Positions 1 to 12,529 of a stretch of 64,000 nt of DNA are shown piece by piece. The position numbers were made by a program, and so were the translations under genes. This stretch comes from Chrysoperla carnea. Taxonomy: Eukaryota > Arthropoda > Insecta > Neuroptera > Chrysopidae. The DNA is taken from assembly GCF_905475395.1 (NCBI RefSeq), contig NC_058341.1, positions 37,091,501 through 37,155,500 of the forward strand, read 5' to 3'. Under the pieces are notes generated by a model. It was not told the DNA's origin, made no database searches, and saw nothing but the letters and a program-made list of their open reading frames with translations. Numbering within the stretch: the stretch's first letter is position 1; each line of letters begins with the position of its first letter.

Positions 1-898
1 AGGTGTTGTAATGTTGATGTTTAAAAGAAAATTTATGAACGTGACTAAAAAATAAATTTATTGTTTTGTTTATTTAACTATAAATATAGGACGCCATCTC
101 ATGTTAATCGGTAAATAAAAATGTACAATAATAGTTCAAATCCTTATATTTTAAGGGTTAGTTTCTAGAAATGTAAGTTTTAAAAGTATATTATTGTATT
201 TTCTGAAAATTTATTGGAAAAAGTGCTTCATCATTTGAAAGTATGTGCTGAGCGTAAATTGAGTTTTTTTGCCAACAGATGTCATAAAAGAAGAAAATAT
301 ACTAATTAAATTGAAAACTCTAATAAATTTCAGAAAAAATAAATTAATTACAAAAATAATTGGTATAAAAAAAGGACAAAAATGAATATATTATGTATTA
401 ATAATATTATAAATAAAATACGTCTATATAACATACTACATCGTTTGTTTATAGAGGAAAAATCATCTTATCCCCTTAATATAAACTAGAAAAAAAAATA
501 AAGGGTACAAAATCAAAAATTATTTTTTAAATGCATATTTTTATTTTACTGACTAACTTCACGAAGAAAATTATTTCTTAACAAAACAACAAAAATGATT
601 TTTTAAATGATTGTATTCATAATTTTTTATAAAAAATAAAATAAAGAAACAAAAATATAAATTCGAGAGACCACTTTTAAAAATTAATTTAAGTACTAAA
701 ATTGTAGCATAATTTATGAATAATAATTGATATTTTAAAATTTTAAATATCTATCTAAGAGAATTTAAGGTATTTAGACAGTATGATTGCACTTTTCAGA
801 ATGTAACTTAATAAAGATAAGTCACATTAATAGAGGTGTTTTTAGAGATCGTTTTTAAAATTATTCATCAATAATTTATCTATTATTATTTATGAAAA

Positions 899-1208
899 TA
901 AAAGATAATTTTTATAGGGAACTTGGATTAAAAAATCTCGATATTAGATTTTAATTTGCAACGTTTCGTTGGCCTTTTATTTTGCAACTTCATCTGACAA
1001 GCTACAGCAATATAAGGCAAAAAACGTAAAATATGTAAACAAAAAATAATACTTTTGAGGTTACATCCTCGTTATGTCTTTAATATGTAAATTACATGTA
1101 ATTATTTTTTGTCTTATACTGATGAAGTTGAAAAATAAAAAGGATACGGTCAGCGAAACGAAAATCTAACATACATATTAAGTTCCCAAGAAAAATTATC
1201 TTTTATTG
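899..1208. mobile_element. Fold-back element with ~110-130-bp imperfect arms
   Basis: The arms 899-1027 and 1096-1208 are inverted copies: AAAGATAATTTTTATAGGGA at one end pairs with TTCCCAAGAAAAATTATCTT at the other, and AACTTCATC pairs with GATGAAGTT in the middle, with small indels. No open frame is present. It is probably a non-autonomous DNA transposon. Another fold-back of similar layout is at 55892-56114. Confidence 0.65.
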
Positions 1209-2402
1209 TTTGAAACATGAATGAGATTTAGAATGTAGATTTATGAAAGTTTTCAGTATTTTTTAAAATGAGATATTTGCTCTATAACAAATGAAAAGAG
1301 TATAAGAAAATAAGTTCTTTTTATCATATTTATTCAAAAGTGAATGTGATTTTTTTTAGGTATGAAACATTATTACATTCAGTCCAGAGGAGGTTTAAGT
1401 AGTGTAAATAAGTGACATGTACCCTGAACTACTTTTTCGGGTAATAAGATTTGATGGCCAATACTTTTTTCGAAGAAAAAGATTTTAGAAATCGCATTCT
1501 GTATACTCTTTGTATGTTGTCTCATTTTACACTTCCTACACTTAAAATGAAACAAGTAAAAATTTAGAAAAACAACATACCCATTATTCTTGTTTTTGAC
1601 AGCTTCTTAAATTTTTTTAGTCAAATAAAAATTTCTGTTTCATAATCGTATTAAATCGTAAAAAATTAAAATTTTCTTAAAATTGCGAATTTAATACATA
1701 CATAAGACCCTTCATTTAACCTTCTTAAATTTCGATTCGTTTCCCATTTTCATCAATTTTGGTTTGACAGTTTTATCATAAACATAATATAAGGTGTTTC
1801 GTGAAGACATATTAATATTTAAGGAGGCGGATGTATGAAATAGATTAAACATATTTCAATTTGCGATGTAATCGCTGGAAGTACCGGAATATAATATTTT
1901 TCCATATTTTATGCCAAAACATTTAATTATTCAGCGAAGTAAATGGGATTCAGTTAGTTATGAAACTGAATCTTAGTTCTTTCGGGATTCGACAACTCGG
2001 AAAATATAGCATTTTAGCTCTTAACTGTCTTTCTGTGAGAGCAAGTTTTATAAATTGATAACTCTCGTAATCTGTTACTAACTTTTTTTAAAGGTTATTA
2101 TAATTATTTGTAACAGTTTGTAAAGTCGACGAGCTTCAGGCACAGGCCGAGTCACGCATCTTGGGAACACAGGCTTGCTATCATTCATGGTGGCATAAGA
2201 AAGTGTGATCTTTAAAATTAAGGCCTTAAAAACTTTTCCAAACCATTAAACTTTTAATAAACGTGTCAAGTATCTCATTTTTGATTAGTCAATTAATTAA
2301 ATTAACAATGAGCAATTATTTAACGATAATAACACTCATTTTCGAATTTAATGAAGCGTTGAATTAAGCAATAAACAAAACGAATTAAAAACAAAATTTA
2401 TA

Positions 2403-2537
2403 CAAGGTGTGCCAGACTAACTTTCCAGAGATAAATTCTCATCACTTGTGTTACACATTGATACAACTTCTTAGGGATAGTTTAAATAGATCTGTAACCT
2501 GCTAAAAGTAAAGAATGGTTATTTTTGGTATACCTTG
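2403..2537. mobile_element. Short TA-flanked MITE, CAAGGTGTGCCA ends
   Basis: The ends CAAGGTGTGCCA and TGGTATACCTTG are near-perfect inverted repeats flanked by TA on both sides, 135 bp in all. This end type is usual for mariner-like non-autonomous elements. The interior is unrecognised. Confidence 0.5.
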
Positions 2538-2888
2538 TATATCTTTATTAAGTTACACAATATCTAATGAATATATAAAATAAATAAAAATATAAATGTG
2601 TTATCACATGACGTTTGCTGTGTATTGTTTGTTGAGTATGAATGTAGTATGAAAAAATGTTGAATGCGTATATTTGAACATTTGTGTAGATTATTTGTGC
2701 ATTTTTTATTAGTTTTCTGTTTTATTAAACATGCCTTTATATTCCAAGAGCTGATTATAGTAAACTACTAATACAAATTAAAATCTAGTTTTAATAATAA
2801 AAAAAGGATTCCAACAATACAAATTAGTTGTGGTTATTAGAGAGGAAGAGTTAGTTTACTAGGATCAGCAATCCTATTATTTTGTATA

Positions 2889-3021
2889 GACCTTTTCATT
2901 TTAAAAAATGATTACCTTTTGTTTCGGACAGTTTGTTAAAAATAATGTGATAAAATAACAAATATCAACTTATTACCGCCTGTACGAGACAATAATGAAT
3001 TGTAATTCAAATGAAAAGGTC
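2889..3021. mobile_element. MITE, GACCTTTTCATT family (copy 1)
   Basis: A TA-flanked element with ends GACCTTTTCATTT and AAATGAAAAGGTC, 133 bp long. Its interior shares TTTCGGACAG, AACTTATTAC and an AATGAATTGTAATT stretch with the other two copies. There is no coding capacity. Confidence 0.8.
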
Positions 3022-5434
3022 TATTACAGAATTATGTTTTAAGACCGCGAAACATTTGACTGTTTTTTTTTTTGTTTGTAACAAATTCATGTTTAATTTA
3101 TGCTGATTAACTTATAACTTATTGATGATAAAAAGTAAACTGGTTGAAATCAATATTATTTGCATTTTTGGAAACTTCACGGGAATTTTTATTAGCTATA
3201 TTATTTTTTCTATTTATGTTAATGTAAACTAGAGAAAATTAGTGGTGAGAAATATCACTAATAAGTTTTGAATATCAAACCTTATGTGCGACCGCCTTAA
3301 GTTTTCAGGTGATTTAACAATACGAAGTTCGTCAAAAATATGTCTCACTTTGGAAGCATATCCACTTTGGAAGCATATATTGGAAAGAGATAAGTAATCC
3401 CGCATTCGTAGAAAAATAGTGTGCGCAACTCGCGCGACAATTTTTCAGCGTTTGTTGCACAATATACTTTTTTTTTTTTTTAAATTAAAAAATGTCCTAA
3501 TTTTTAAATTTATTCAATTTGAAAAATATTATATTTGCAATTTCATGGATATATTAATTTTTATGCCATTTGCTTAATTAAATCGTAGATAAATAAATAT
3601 TTAAATTAAAAAAAAAAAAGGAAAATGTGACGAAAATTTATTAGTTTTCATTAATTTTATTTGCTATGTAACGTTATAATTGTAGTATTTCACTCTTTGA
3701 AACAATGAATTTATCTAATTGTACATAAAAAATTTTTATCTTAATTAAATAATGTAGATAATATTATTTTGACAAATGGGAAAAAAAATTATATAAATTT
3801 TAGTAATTTTTTTTATTATTTTTAAATAAATTAATTCATTGTATTAAGAGTGCGTTATTTATAAAAAAGAAAAATGACATGAAAATGTGATGAAATTATA
3901 ATATTAAAGATTTTGTAAATCTTAGATCGAGATAAATAGAAGTAGGATTTTAAATAATTTTAGAAGATGCCCACTCTGCATATGTCTAAAATTATTCATT
4001 GTTCGTTAAACACATATTTCTAAATACTGGATTAAATATGAACTTCCAAGCTCGTGGAGTCTCTATATATTGTCTGTAAAAGAAATAGAAGGAATTTTTA
4101 ATAAATTTAATCCTGCAATCCACAAATTGTTCTACTCAACGAAAAAATAAGAAAAAAAGAATATCGGCGCCAATACAAATCTATTGTACTAAAAAGATTG
4201 ATCGCTCTTATTTTGGGCCAGTAGTTTCAGGGCTACCAACTTAAATTTTACTAACCATTTCTGGAAGATTTGTTAATTACAAATTCCCAATACTTTTTTA
4301 ACAGAATGTTTTGTGGAGATTTCTTAAAACATCCATTCATCTTCGAAAAATCTTAATTGACCACATATACTGTGATTTGTAGGTAGGTTTGTTGTATTGG
4401 TATATGAAAATGCAACCAACATCATTTCTTGACAAAACTCGGTGCACCATTCACTATCAGATTTGTACGTGAACAAATCATAATCACCGTATGGGTGGTC
4501 AACTTTAGACTCCACGTGCCACTATAACGATGCCATGGGATACAAATAGCGAAATTGGTGACGTCGTCTGAAAAGGCGTTGTCGTTTATTCCACTATTTA
4601 TATTGAGTTGCCGCGGTCATTGCGGATTCAAAACATTTTTGGATTAGCGTATAAATAAAAAAATCTGGCTTAGAAAAATTTTTGTCAAAGATTTACTAAA
4701 TCATTGTTGAAGAATGCTTGGCTACATAAATTTTAGAGCACGTGGTTTACAATTATTACCAATATAAATGGGAATTTAGTTATAATTGGAAAGAAAGTCC
4801 ATGAATGAGACACACCAATTCATATAAAAATATATTAATGAATTCAATTTATTAGGACAATTGCTATATTACGAATTAAATATCACGTGGTACAAAATAT
4901 GAACTAAAATTTAAGTTTAATCTTTGAAAAGTATATATGACGTCATTAAAAAAAAAGCAAGTGCATCAGTTTAACATAATAAATATAAAAATTTTCAGTT
5001 TTGAAATTCAGATACAAAAAAAAATTTTTTGGTTTATCGATTTTCTTTTGTTTTTAAGATTCAATTTAAATAGGTAATAATAATAAAAATTTGTGAGTGT
5101 AGATGTTTTTTAAAAAGTAATTAATTAATTATTATTAATTAACACATTTATTAATGAATTTCTCATTTATTAAGTATATATTATGTGAACATTTATTATA
5201 TGATTTGTGAAATAAAAATCAATTATATATAATCCAGAGTTTTTTCTTTTCATTTTTACTTTGATAGTATTTTTCATTTTCCATCAGGTAGGAACGTTCT
5301 TGTGTAACAATTGAAGTACTTGGGCTAGCTCCTGCATTTGAATCTGCTTTTCGAATCAACAACTCTATTAATTCGAGGCCCGTAGGCAGTTGCCCACTCC
5401 GCCGAATGGCTAATCCGTCACCGGGTATTTTATA

Positions 5435-5437
<3 letters not shown>

Positions 5438-5474
<37 letters not shown>
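5438..5474 (+). repeat. Poly(T) tract of 37 bases
   Basis: An uninterrupted run of 37 T. Read on the minus strand it is a poly(A) run and could be the tail of a retroposed sequence lying above 5474, but no recognisable retroelement sequence adjoins it. The run may also be a sequencing or assembly weak point. Confidence 0.7.
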
Positions 5475-5478
<4 letters not shown>

Positions 5479-6263
5479 ATAGGGCAAAAATAAAAATGCA
5501 AATACGTATATAATATAATTTTATTTATTTGTGCTTTGGGTTTACAGATACATTTTTAGATATGATAAAGATTTTTATTTAAAGTTTAGTCTCATATATT
5601 TGTCTTTTTAAGTATACAATATTTATAAAAAAAGTTATTTCTTGATCCTTTGTGGTCATGCCATTTTGGAAATGTAAAGCAAGTTTAAAGTACCAAAGAA
5701 TTGATTTTTCAAGTTCGTTTTCTGTTAGGAATAATCAATGAATCAGCAATTTGGTTGCTTCATTGATAATTTCGTATTATCTGGAAATCCTGCATTATAT
5801 CGAAGTATAGATTAGTTGAGGTCATTATATTTTTTGTATATTTATTCAACAAAATCAGCCCCTTTTCCGTTCAATGTTTTGATATTTCATAGTCATAGAT
5901 GACAAACTTTATACACAAAATTAAATTGGGTGTATGTTTAGGTGTACTGAAATTCTATGATAAACTATCTTAGACACCCACCAAGCCCTTCTGGGCAAAA
6001 ATTCTGAGGTCTAACTTAATTTACTAAGAATTTTTTTGGCTCAAGGACACATGGTGGAGTGAAGCAGGACTACTCATAACTTTGCACAGAGAAGTGACAT
6101 AGAATATAGACTAACTCACTTCTTTGCTCAGGGGATATAAATTCGTAACGATGCGATGGTAGCCGATAATTATGATTGAGAGAATGGGGACAACATAATA
6201 ATTCCTCTATAAGCAACATAATAATTCCTCTAAATGACAATCTTCGTAAAAAAAATCGACAAG

Positions 6264-6301
6264 TAAACATGGAAGAATAATTAATTTTATTCTTCCATGT
6301 T
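6264..6301. repeat. Perfect short palindrome
   Basis: AACATGGAAGAATAA and TTATTCTTCCATGTT flank a few bases of AT-rich loop. It has no evident function and could be a relic end of a MITE. Confidence 0.6.
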
Positions 6302-6587
6302 GATTCGCGTGGTGGACAATGAGAGCTGATAGCTGAGTTGGTATCGACATTTAGTAAGAATATTATAAGTATTATGTTTGCGGTTTTTTATATTTTTCGT
6401 TGGTTATTGATTTAAAAAATATTTTTTATTTAGATGTATAAATTTAATAGAAATAAATACACTATCTTTATTTTGTGTATGATTGTCCCATTATTGTGGG
6501 AAGAATTTTTTCGTTTTGTTTATGAATTTGTTCACAATATACTCTTTGCTTGTTTATATAACTTTGTTATTAAATAAATAACTTTGT

Positions 6588-6697
6588 TACCCATGTGGAA
6601 ATATTTCAGACAAAAGTTTTATAAATACAAAAGAAGAGTTTTTCAGACTTAGTAAGACTTTTTAAGTCATTTGTTTGAAATATTTCCACAAGGGTAT
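6588..6697. repeat. Short inverted repeat, ~28-bp arms
   Basis: TACCCATGTGGAAATATTTC at 6588 pairs with GAAATATTTCCACAAGGGTA ending at 6697. The outer TA dinucleotides are consistent with another small MITE of about 110 bp. Confidence 0.5.
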
Positions 6698-8894
6698 CTA
6701 TTTGTCTGCGTTTTTGGAACAGAAACTGGTAACATTGTGAACAAATGCTTTGTTTTAGACATCAAAAGTATTAGGATTTATAATCCAACGTAAATTATTT
6801 TGATAAGTTTTCGCTTCATCTGCTTAGTTTCAATTTCTTCCTTTTATGTGTTTGAAATTAAATGACAAGTGTTATTTCAAAACTCGTTATTAGCATTATG
6901 ATAAAGTTCAATTCTTTCACAGCATTTGTCGATAAGAGCCATTGACATTATATAATGTAATGTCAATGATAAAAGAGCTTAGTAAATAATTGGTGGGGAC
7001 GCACTCACATTTTTAAAACTTTTATTTTGGAATACTAAAATCCAATACTTTCGGAGTCAATGGCTACATTCATATAACATTAAAACACTGTTAATATTAA
7101 TCTCAAGGTCAAATCACAACTAAAGCATTTGATATCATCAAAAGATGATTGATACCTATATGAAATTATTTTTAAATTGTTCCATGTTTTATGAATGCAG
7201 CCAATTACATAGTGTAAGTTGGGTAAATCGGGGCTAGGTATTCTTTAGAATTTTAAGGTTTTTTTATTCAATATATATCATATTGTCACTATAAAATAAA
7301 TAATATATAATTTGTACATATATAACGTTGATAAAATATTTATATAATTATTCTAACATTTTGTTTCCTATTTAACATACATCCTGTTTTTATACACATA
7401 TTGTTTTTAATATAAAAGCGTTAAGTGAGGAATTGACATATTTGAATGGCCGCAGTTTTCTTTTGGTGTTTACTAATATAATATATATATATTTATTTAT
7501 TTATTTATACTATAGTTTTGGAATTAATTTTTATATTTATATTAAACATAACAATTAGGGTATTCAGCTACATTCAAACGTTAAACTAACATTGGGTATC
7601 GTTAACCAATGAGTAGCCAGTATTTGCGTGACGTTAAAAATTCTGGCACTGATTAGGTAACACTACCAAACATCAGCGTTTTACGCCGTAATGAAGATGA
7701 GACCTCATTTAAAATCTATTTAGGTTGACAACAGTTTTATATTTCATATAGTTATATATAATTTTATAATCTGGTGTTTTTATACATAAGATTTGTAGTA
7801 GATTAAAACAAATTATATGAAATTATGGGCTGAGTTTTATCGATAAAATGCTTGAAAGGACAATAGCGTTTGCCAAATGTCAAATATAGTAGGACCTCGA
7901 ATTAGACAAAGCGTGAAGTTCAAATCCGTGGACATTTGAATCGAAGTGCGGTAGCCGATTTGGAAATAAACCGTTGAAGTTATTGATGATCGGCAAATCT
8001 GTGGTTCAAAATCAGTAGATAGTTATTTTCCTAATCGATTGTCGCAAGCGAGGTAACGAAGGGCGACAAGTATTCGCCATTATTAACAGCTCATCACTTT
8101 GTGTTCACCATAAGTTTTCAACCCGGGGTGATAAGCGATAATTTCTTAACTGTTTTCAAGCGCTTACAGGCATTTTTATCGACTAAATGCAGCCTTTTTA
8201 ACGAATTATCAGCACAGTGTTAATTATTACAATAAAATTAAACGAATTAGTACATATTAGCTGGTTTTGTAGATTTGATTAACAAATAAATTTATTTCCC
8301 GTACTTGATAGAGACAAAGGATAGATTGTTCATAATAAAAAAGTATATAAAATTAGAATTCGATAAATCGATACATTTTTCTCGCTTTTTTCCTCGCCGT
8401 AATCAATTATTTTGCCAAATAAATGTTTAATGATTTAATTTTATTTTTTAAGGTAAACAACGAATATGAAGCGAACTGCTCTTTGCCGCTGTACTACTAG
8501 GGTTCAAAAAGCTAGAATTCTTAGTAGTCTAACCAAGGAGTTTTTAAAAAAAATTTTTTAATACATAGTAGTTACATACATTTTGAATATTTTAACACTG
8601 TACTGTTAATTACAACAGAATTATTTATAAAATAATATGTATTCTAAAAAAGATACAAAAATAAATTTTTTTCCCATTTTTTATTCTTTTAGCATATTAT
8701 ACGTTATTTCGATTGTAGGAAGAGCATTGTATAATATACTACCTCTTATCTTGAATATAGGCAAAAGATTAATACAAAGTATTAAAATAATCTTAAGTGT
8801 CTTGTCATTTGACATTCTTTGCGTCAAACGGTACGATTCTATCTGAAGCTCATGAATTCATGAATACGTTTACACGTTATCCTTAAGTTGGTGC

Positions 8895-9215
8895 TTTTAA
8901 ACCATAACTCACTCGCTAGACGGCAGGCACGCTGAACGCCTGTGCTTGACAGTGTATCATGACTGTTGCAGAAGCTATCAAAGTGGGGAGGAGGAAGAAA
9001 CGATGTTTTATTTTCTCTGCCACTGTCCAGCTCTTGCCATGAGGAGATAGACTCACTTGAGTCAGCCTTCATTATTCTTCGACCTTAAGCCTGCTGACGT
9101 CAAAGCACTTCTGTTGTTCTTGAACAGTTCCAAATGGTTCATGGAGTAGAGGCCGATGATGGTCCCATTTTCGGTATCGCGTCGGAACCTTTGGTCGAAG
9201 TGTTCCACCCCAAGA
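8895..9215 (+). mobile_element. Jockey-type non-LTR retrotransposon fragment (ORF2 C-terminus)
   Basis: The plus strand contains a broken frame reading EEEETMFYFLCHCPALAMRR, a stop, THLSQPSLFFDLKPADVKAL, then FLNSSKWFME and a stop. The CHCP zinc-binding phrase and the tail KWF resemble the C-terminus of jockey-like ORF2 proteins. In-frame stops show it is dead. A second, independently decayed fragment of the same family is at 41466-41760; the two align over about 250 bp. Confidence 0.65.
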
Positions 9216-12123
9216 CAGTCATTCTAAACTAATTCATAAAACTGGTTTAAGATGCACTTTAACGACATTTTCCAGTAGTTGTTAGACTGGTTTAATTAGA
9301 TTAGACTACTCGTATAAGATACTGTATAAAACAGTTTAAAGAAGGAATTGCATCTTACATCAACAATTATCCGGATTAGTAAACCCGGCTTACGAGATTA
9401 GCGTTTAAACGATCATTTTGTTCTTCAAAATAATTTTAAGTGCTTGACATTTACTGTCATTCTGCCAAAAAACTAAATTATAACCGCTTCAACGAATTGT
9501 TAGTGTCAACATGAAAAGACACTTGAATACAGTAGAGTTGTTATAATAGTACTGATTTTGCCAAAAAATTTTAATTTTTTCATTTGTTAAAAATATATGA
9601 AAGAAAAAGAAACCGCCTGGTTATTCGATAAATATTTAAAAATTTGGATTTCTTATACAGAAGATATAAATATAAATTTGGATTAAGGGTTCTAAAAGGG
9701 CCATATTATTTATCTGGGTAAATTTTAAATCTCCCCAAATAAATCGTTTTTTGTCTTATGATGAAGAAGGAACCAAGGAAAAATAAGATCGGATATTAGT
9801 ATGGTCTGATGAAAGTTAAGAAATATATATACACTTATCGAATAAATACTTTAATTATCAAAAGTAATAAAAGCAAAGGACGAATGAGTTACCTGTTGGA
9901 AATTGTGTTTAAGGATTAAGGTTTGACTTTGTAGTAGATAAAAAAATTGTAACTTTCTTCTGATAGTGATAATAAATACGAAAATATATAACATGAATAG
10001 GACAAATGTGGGCTTTATTCGAAACAAATGATTTAACCTTTTGATGGTTTAAGATATTTATAATTTGTACAAAAATTTATTGTCAAATATTTATTAAATA
10101 AATAAAAATTATTGTTTTGTTCAAGTTAAAATGTTATCAGAGCCCTTTACTCAAGTACCCTACTGTATTTTATTTAAAATAACCAACTGATAAAGGAATT
10201 TTTTTTACTGATATGTATTTCTTTAAAATATAAAATCTGTATTACTCATATTGGTAATTTATGTGTTATGTGCAATATGATGGATTATTGTATGATTATT
10301 GGAAATTTTTTTTAGTTTAGTACGGATCAAATAATGTCCACGTTCAGAAAACATTAAATAGTTAATTACTAATGTAAACCAAATATAAAATTATTATCTC
10401 TTCAATATAATAAATTACTTTACGTTGGCGAAACAAGAGCTGGTCCATGCATGATTTCAAATTCTCGAATTGTCGTCAACTTCACGCCAAAGTAAAAGCA
10501 ATGGACATTTTTCATATACTGCGCATAGTTGACGACACATCGAACACAGATAATATTTGCCATTTTCGCTTTACTTCTGTTTAAATAATCAAAATTTATA
10601 AAGAAAAAAAAAATCACTAAATTAAAATATAATTTTATTACTTGTTGAGAATTTTGACAAATTAATAACCATAAATACCATACTTTTCGTTTTAGGTTTT
10701 CGCTCTTTTTTGCCATTTTAGATTCTTAATCAATTTTTAGCTTTTACAATTTTGTCATCGTGATTTTTATATAATCAGCATATACAATATAATAATATGT
10801 CTTACATTTCAAAAATTAAAATTCTTATTCAAAATATTTTATAAAACTTATAGTATTACTTATCTAAGGCAAAAATATGTTTTTTATGGATGGAATATTA
10901 TTACCTTAAAGTTTTTAAGTTTTATGATAATTTACTATATTTTAGGATTTTTCTTTTAAAATCAACTTTATTTATATAATTTTAAAAATAAATTTATGGT
11001 AAAAAACACAAATCGGAAATTGAACTGTCATTTTTCTGACATATTATTTCCAAGTTCCAGTTCAGTTCTCTAAAAAGATATTGTTTTAAATTTTGATTAA
11101 GAATTAATATTTTTGAAATAAAAATTCTTCCTTTACAAATTAGACTATAGTAGACTTAATTTGGATAATAATTCTTTATACAAAAATCTAGAATATATTA
11201 ATCGTAAATTTAAGTTAAGTATTTTGATAGTTTTTTAAAAAAAAGATATGATCAAGATGTAGTGATTTTTATTTAAATTACTCCAGTAAACGAGGAGAAA
11301 AAAAGATGAAATCTCTAAATCTCGTCCTATAGCACCGATTTCGAAGAAATTTGGGATTAAGCTTTGTACACCTTCTAAATCAAAATTTGAGTGATATCAA
11401 GTACACAGGGAACCACCTCTTCTTGGGGGTGAGGTTGTAAAAATATATGTTGAAAATGGCATGGGAATCTATAGGGGGATAAATCCTTTCCGTGCCAATA
11501 CTTTCCGAGCTATTGGCGATTGAAATTCGAAAGAAAAAAACAATACTTGGAATTTCCATCGCTTATAAGTCGTAAAGTATTGACTTTTCGAAATATACTT
11601 AAATGACACTTTTTGCTGGAATTCATCCCTCTGTCGATTCCCGTAATCATTTACAACATATATTTTCCATCCCCTAGAAGAGGGTTGTTACCTCTTTTGG
11701 GAAAAATCACCACTCGGCTTCATATAACTTCTGTTTCTTGGGATCTTATCTACATACCTTCAAATTTTCAAGTCAATCGGAGTTATAGGAAAGAATTTGG
11801 AGGTTTAACCCTCGTATACTGTACTAACTCTAAAAAAACCAATTAATACTATGTTTAAGATTTATATAAAACAACATCAAATTTTTAATCCTGTACTGAA
11901 GAAGAGGTAGGTGTGAGCAACGGCTCCACCTTGGACCTAGACCCCCACTACCACTGCTTCAAAAGAAGGCAAAACAGCTCGGTTAGCAGAAATAGCTTTG
12001 TAAGATATTGCATTTGAAGTATAAGAAGGCCCAATGTATGAATCAATTTTATTTTTGCCGTTCTGAGCGTTGTTATTGCATACCAATATTGATTAGTCGC
12101 CACAAGATCTTATAATTCGATAT
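9216..12123. other. 3' flank of the K2P gene, no gene seen
   Basis: This is AT-rich DNA. A 98-codon minus-strand frame at 10420-10716 ends in REFEIMHGPALVSPT and has a hydrophobic middle, but it has no motif that I recognise and no splice or codon evidence. It is more likely a transposon fragment or chance. Confidence 0.5.
11310..11846 (+). repeat. Probable interspersed repeat, unclassified
   Basis: Less AT-rich than the surroundings, with phrases such as GAGTTATAGGAAAGAA and GTTGTTACCTCTTTTGGG that recall the non-coding parts of insect transposons. It contains a 77-codon frame with no recognisable product. I see no ends or target duplication. Confidence 0.3.
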
Positions 12124-12129
12124 TTTATT
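12124..12129 (-). terminator. Likely poly(A) signal AATAAA of the K2P gene
   Basis: AATAAA occurs on the minus strand about 120 bp after the stop codon, followed by T-rich DNA. Position and match are typical of a cleavage signal, but this motif is common by chance in AT-rich sequence. Another copy lies roughly 75 bp further on, near 12050. Confidence 0.4.
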
Positions 12130-12248
12130 TTGTATAAAACAGTTAAACTCTTTAGTGTTCTTTTATATAAATCTTTTTTTGAAAAATAATACTTGATGAT
12201 ATACCTTAAATAATACAAAAACCCATGAATTATCTAATTTTATAAACT

Positions 12249-12529
12249 TTATGGTACTAGCATATCTTTAGCATGCACCGGAGTTGTGTCTTCTGGGCTA
12301 GGACTATCATCACGTCGTGATCGTACTCGCACAACAGCTCGATGTCCATTATTACCTTCAGATGAGCCATACGAATCACGAATATGTCGATCGGATGCTA
12401 AACGAACTTTCTCTAATTCACCATGACAATCGGTTCGGATAGCAAACAAAGTACCCAAATTTAATTGAGGTATATCATAGAAAATTGTTAATGTTAGCAT
12501 CATAAATGTTAAGCCGATTAATAGAAAAG
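12249..12529 (-). CDS. K2P exon 5: TM4 and cytoplasmic tail, stop
   Basis: The exon encodes TM4 ([20 protein letters not shown]) and a tail of about 70 residues ending in AKDMLVP before TAA. The tail is basic and serine-rich, with [13 protein letters not shown] as a plausible phosphorylation region. I see no PDZ-ligand or endocytic motif that I would call with confidence. The preceding intron is only 62 bp with a TTTTTTTTTAG acceptor, against kilobases elsewhere in the gene. The open frame extends upstream of the acceptor to an ATG, but that part lies in the intron. Confidence 0.93.

Larger units (their letters stand above)
1..8894. other. 3' flank, no gene seen
   Basis: Apart from the fold-back at 899-1208, MITEs at 2403-2537 and 2889-3021, the poly(T) run at 5438 and small inverted repeats at 6264 and 6588, I see only AT-rich DNA. 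Open frames of 60-70 codons (4324-4515, 6070-6270, 8637-8846) show no family motif. 7477-7510 is a short TA/TTTA microsatellite, and 6942-6970 a small palindrome (ATTGACATTA and its complement). Confidence 0.6.

Noticed and set aside
5320..5437. Retroposed gene tail next to the poly(T) run
   Set aside because: On the minus strand the poly(A) would precede this stretch, not follow it, and the DNA on the other side carries no recognisable sequence.
10420..10716. 98-codon minus-strand frame as a small membrane protein
   Set aside because: One hydrophobic run encoded by A/T-rich codons, no family match, and no promoter or splice evidence.
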